A stretch of 64,000 nt of DNA from Paenibacillus taichungensis (GTDB lineage Bacteria; Bacillota; Bacilli; Paenibacillales; Paenibacillaceae), in contig NZ_JABMCC010000101.1 of NCBI RefSeq assembly GCF_013359905.1, positions 186,001 to 250,000 of the forward strand. Direction: 5' to 3'. Numbering within the stretch: position 1 is the first letter of the stretch; each line of letters opens with the position of its first letter. Below, piece after piece: positions 62,551-64,000 of this stretch. The notes under the pieces are model-generated. The model did not search any database and was not told where the DNA came from. It saw only the letters and a list, made by a program, of their open reading frames with translations. A program made the translations under genes and the position numbers.

Positions 62551-64000
62551 TTAGAACAAGGATAATTGATTGCTTTCCGGCAAACCGCGGAAGCATCCCA
62601 TGCCCGTCAGCAACTCAACAATTGTTTTACTTGCTTTGGACTTTTGCTGGAAATCTTCAATCGACAGGAATTCTCCATGCTCTCTTGCTGCAGCGATATT
62701 GCGTGCAGCATTATCCCCGATTCCTCCCAGTGCCGAAAACGGAGGAATAAGAGAATTTCCGTCAACAATAAACTTCGTTGCTTCCGAGCGATACAGATCA
62801 ATTGGCTTGAGTGAGAATCCGCGTGCTGCCATTTCCAATGCCATCTCAAGGACAGGCAGCATGTTTTTTTCTTTTGGCGGTGCCTGGAAACCTAATTGTT
62901 CAATTTCTACGATCTTCCGATAGATAGGCTCATAGCCCTGACATACCAGTTCAATGTCAAACTCATCGGCACGAACTGTGAAGTATGTCGCGTAGTATTC
63001 AATTGGGTGATACAGCTTAAAGAAAGCTGTACGCACTGCTGAGATAACATAAGCGGCCGCGTGGGCCTTTGGAAACATGTACTGGATTTTAAGACAGGAA
63101 TCAATGTACCATTGCGGCACCTTGCAATTTTTCATCTCATCAATCCATTCTTGCGGCAAACCACGTCCCTTACGCACACTCTCCGTAATTTTAAAGGCAA
63201 GACTGGCGTCCATGCCCGCCTTATAGATCAGGAACAACATGATATCATCCCGGCAACCAATCACCGTTTTGATGTTACAAGTTCCATTTTTGATTAGATC
63301 TTGTGCATTACCAAGCCATACCCCCGTACCATGAGACAATCCGGAGATTTGGAGTAGATCGGCAAAAGACGAAGGCTGGGATTCAATAAGCATCTGACGT
63401 ACAAACTTAGTCCCCATCTCTGGCACACCAAAAGTGGCAACTGGTGAACGAATCTGCTCTGGCGTAACGCCGAGTGCTTCGGTAGAGTTGAACATGCTCA
63501 TGACCTTAGGATCATTCATCGGAATGGTCGTTGGATCGATACCTGTCAAATCCTGCAGCATCCGCATCATAGTTGGATCATCGTGCCCCAGAATATCGAG
63601 TTTTAGCAAGTTCTCTTCGAAGGCGTGATAGTCAAAGTGTGTTGTTTTCCACTCCGCATTAACGTCATCCGCCGGGAATTGCACAGGCGTTACATCTTCC
63701 ACTTCAATATAATCCGGTACAACAACAATACCACCGGGATGCTGTCCTGTACTACGTTTAACCCCGGTACAACCTGAGGCCAAACGGTTCAGTTCTGCTC
63801 CTCGCCATTTCTTATGATGTTCCTCCTCATATTTCTTGGCAAAACCAAATGCTGTTTTTTCAGCTACCGTACCAATTGTGCCCGCACGGAACACACTCTT
63901 TTCGCTGAAAAGCACCTTCGTATAGTTATGGGCATGCGGCTGATAATCACCCGAGAAGTTCAAGTCAATATCGGGAACCTTGTCCCCTTTAAAACCAAGG
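62551..64000 (-). CDS. polC: DNA polymerase III PolC-type alpha subunit, C-terminal part
   Basis: The C-terminal 480-odd residues of the Gram-positive replicative polymerase with built-in proofreading. The frame runs past the window end: just before the first internal start the sequence reads GDKVPDID, continuing into [12 protein letters not shown], a catalytic stretch of PolC. Further landmarks are [57 protein letters not shown], and [10 protein letters not shown]. The end SNQLSLF resembles the beta-clamp-binding motif Q-x2-L-F. It lies upstream of rimP as in all Bacillales. Confidence 0.98.
   Translation of the reverse strand, partial: LGFKGDKVPDIDLNFSGDYQPHAHNYTKVLFSEKSVFRAGTIGTVAEKTAFGFAKKYEEEHHKKWRGAELNRLASGCTGVKRSTGQHPGGIVVVPDYIEVEDVTPVQFPADDVNAEWKTTHFDYHAFEENLLKLDILGHDDPTMMRMLQDLTGIDPTTIPMNDPKVMSMFNSTEALGVTPEQIRSPVATFGVPEMGTKFVRQMLIESQPSSFADLLQISGLSHGTGVWLGNAQDLIKNGTCNIKTVIGCRDDIMLFLIYKAGMDASLAFKITESVRKGRGLPQEWIDEMKNCKVPQWYIDSCLKIQYMFPKAHAAAYVISAVRTAFFKLYHPIEYYATYFTVRADEFDIELVCQGYEPIYRKIVEIEQLGFQAPPKEKNMLPVLEMALEMAARGFSLKPIDLYRSEATKFIVDGNSLIPPFSALGGIGDNAARNIAAAREHGEFLSIEDFQQKSKASKTIVELLTGMGCFRGLPESNQLSLF

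Noticed and set aside
1..64000. CRISPR, prophage, insertion sequence, tRNA/rRNA genes or a large novel defence island
   Set aside because: None found; nearly all space is filled by core genes in Bacillales order.

Overview
The window is a stretch of ordinary bacterial chromosome from a Gram-positive, endospore-forming member of the Bacillales, most probably Paenibacillus or a close relative. Four things point there. From the left arm of the polC-nusA-infB block down to miaB, gene order follows the Bacillus subtilis ylx/ymf/ymd/ymc region. Sporulation genes are present (spoVS, dpaA/dpaB, sleB, spoIIIE, ylxY). A T-box leader and a LexA/DinR-type SOS box are present. GUG and UUG starts behind strong Shine-Dalgarno sequences are frequent. 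There are no tRNA or rRNA genes, CRISPR arrays, insertion sequences or prophage genes. The window opens inside an ABC exporter gene and closes inside polC.

Region 1 (1-17.6 kb) is the more accessory part. On the plus strand it holds the end of an ABC exporter, then a TetR-type regulator with a very clear promoter/operator, a DUF4097-like protein and a tiny two-helix membrane protein. On the minus strand a T-box (specifier CGC, arginine) precedes argS, an ABC ATPase/permease pair, a HEPN-motif protein and a YdcF-family protein. Next come a metal-handling pair (histidine-rich COG0523 GTPase and an 18-cysteine copper-storage-like protein), moaB, a lipoprotein, an AcuI/YhdH reductase, a six-helix membrane protein, and an NAD-salvage cluster: NrtR-like Nudix protein, pncA, pncB. 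A PaaI thioesterase ends the region.

Region 2 (17.6-43.6 kb, almost all minus strand) reads in transcription order: rnjB, tepA, ylzJ, spoIIIE, sleB, ymfF, ymfH, ymfI, ymfJ, ymfK, rodZ, a small membrane protein, yajQ, pgsA, cinA, recA, recX, rny, ymdB, spoVS, an M19 dipeptidase, pduL, miaB, ricA. It covers RNA decay, recombination and the SOS response, envelope synthesis, EF-P modification and sporulation. Promoters can be read directly for several genes: SigA-type for pgsA, rny, miaB and ymfK, SigH-type for spoVS, SigG-type for sleB, and an SOS box at recA.

Region 3 (43.6-64 kb, minus strand) reads: polC (partial), rimP, nusA, ylxR, ylxQ, infB, rbfA, nrnA, truB, ribF, rpsO, pnp, ylxY, ymxG, dut, dpaA, dpaB, dapG, dapA. 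It links transcription elongation and translation initiation factors to RNA turnover and then to the lysine/dipicolinate branch, whose sporulation arm (dpaAB) has a textbook SigK promoter. Compared with B. subtilis, ylxP, ymxH and asd are missing at their usual places, while nrnA and dut are inserted.

I see no large unknown multi-gene system. The most interesting unexplained signals are cis-regulatory. They are an attenuator-like leader with mutually exclusive hairpins before pgsA, a three-way-junction element before pncB, promoter-then-terminator leaders before rny and possibly rimP, a nested inverted-repeat element between miaB and ricA, and palindromic operators at the Nudix, COG0523 and TetR promoters.
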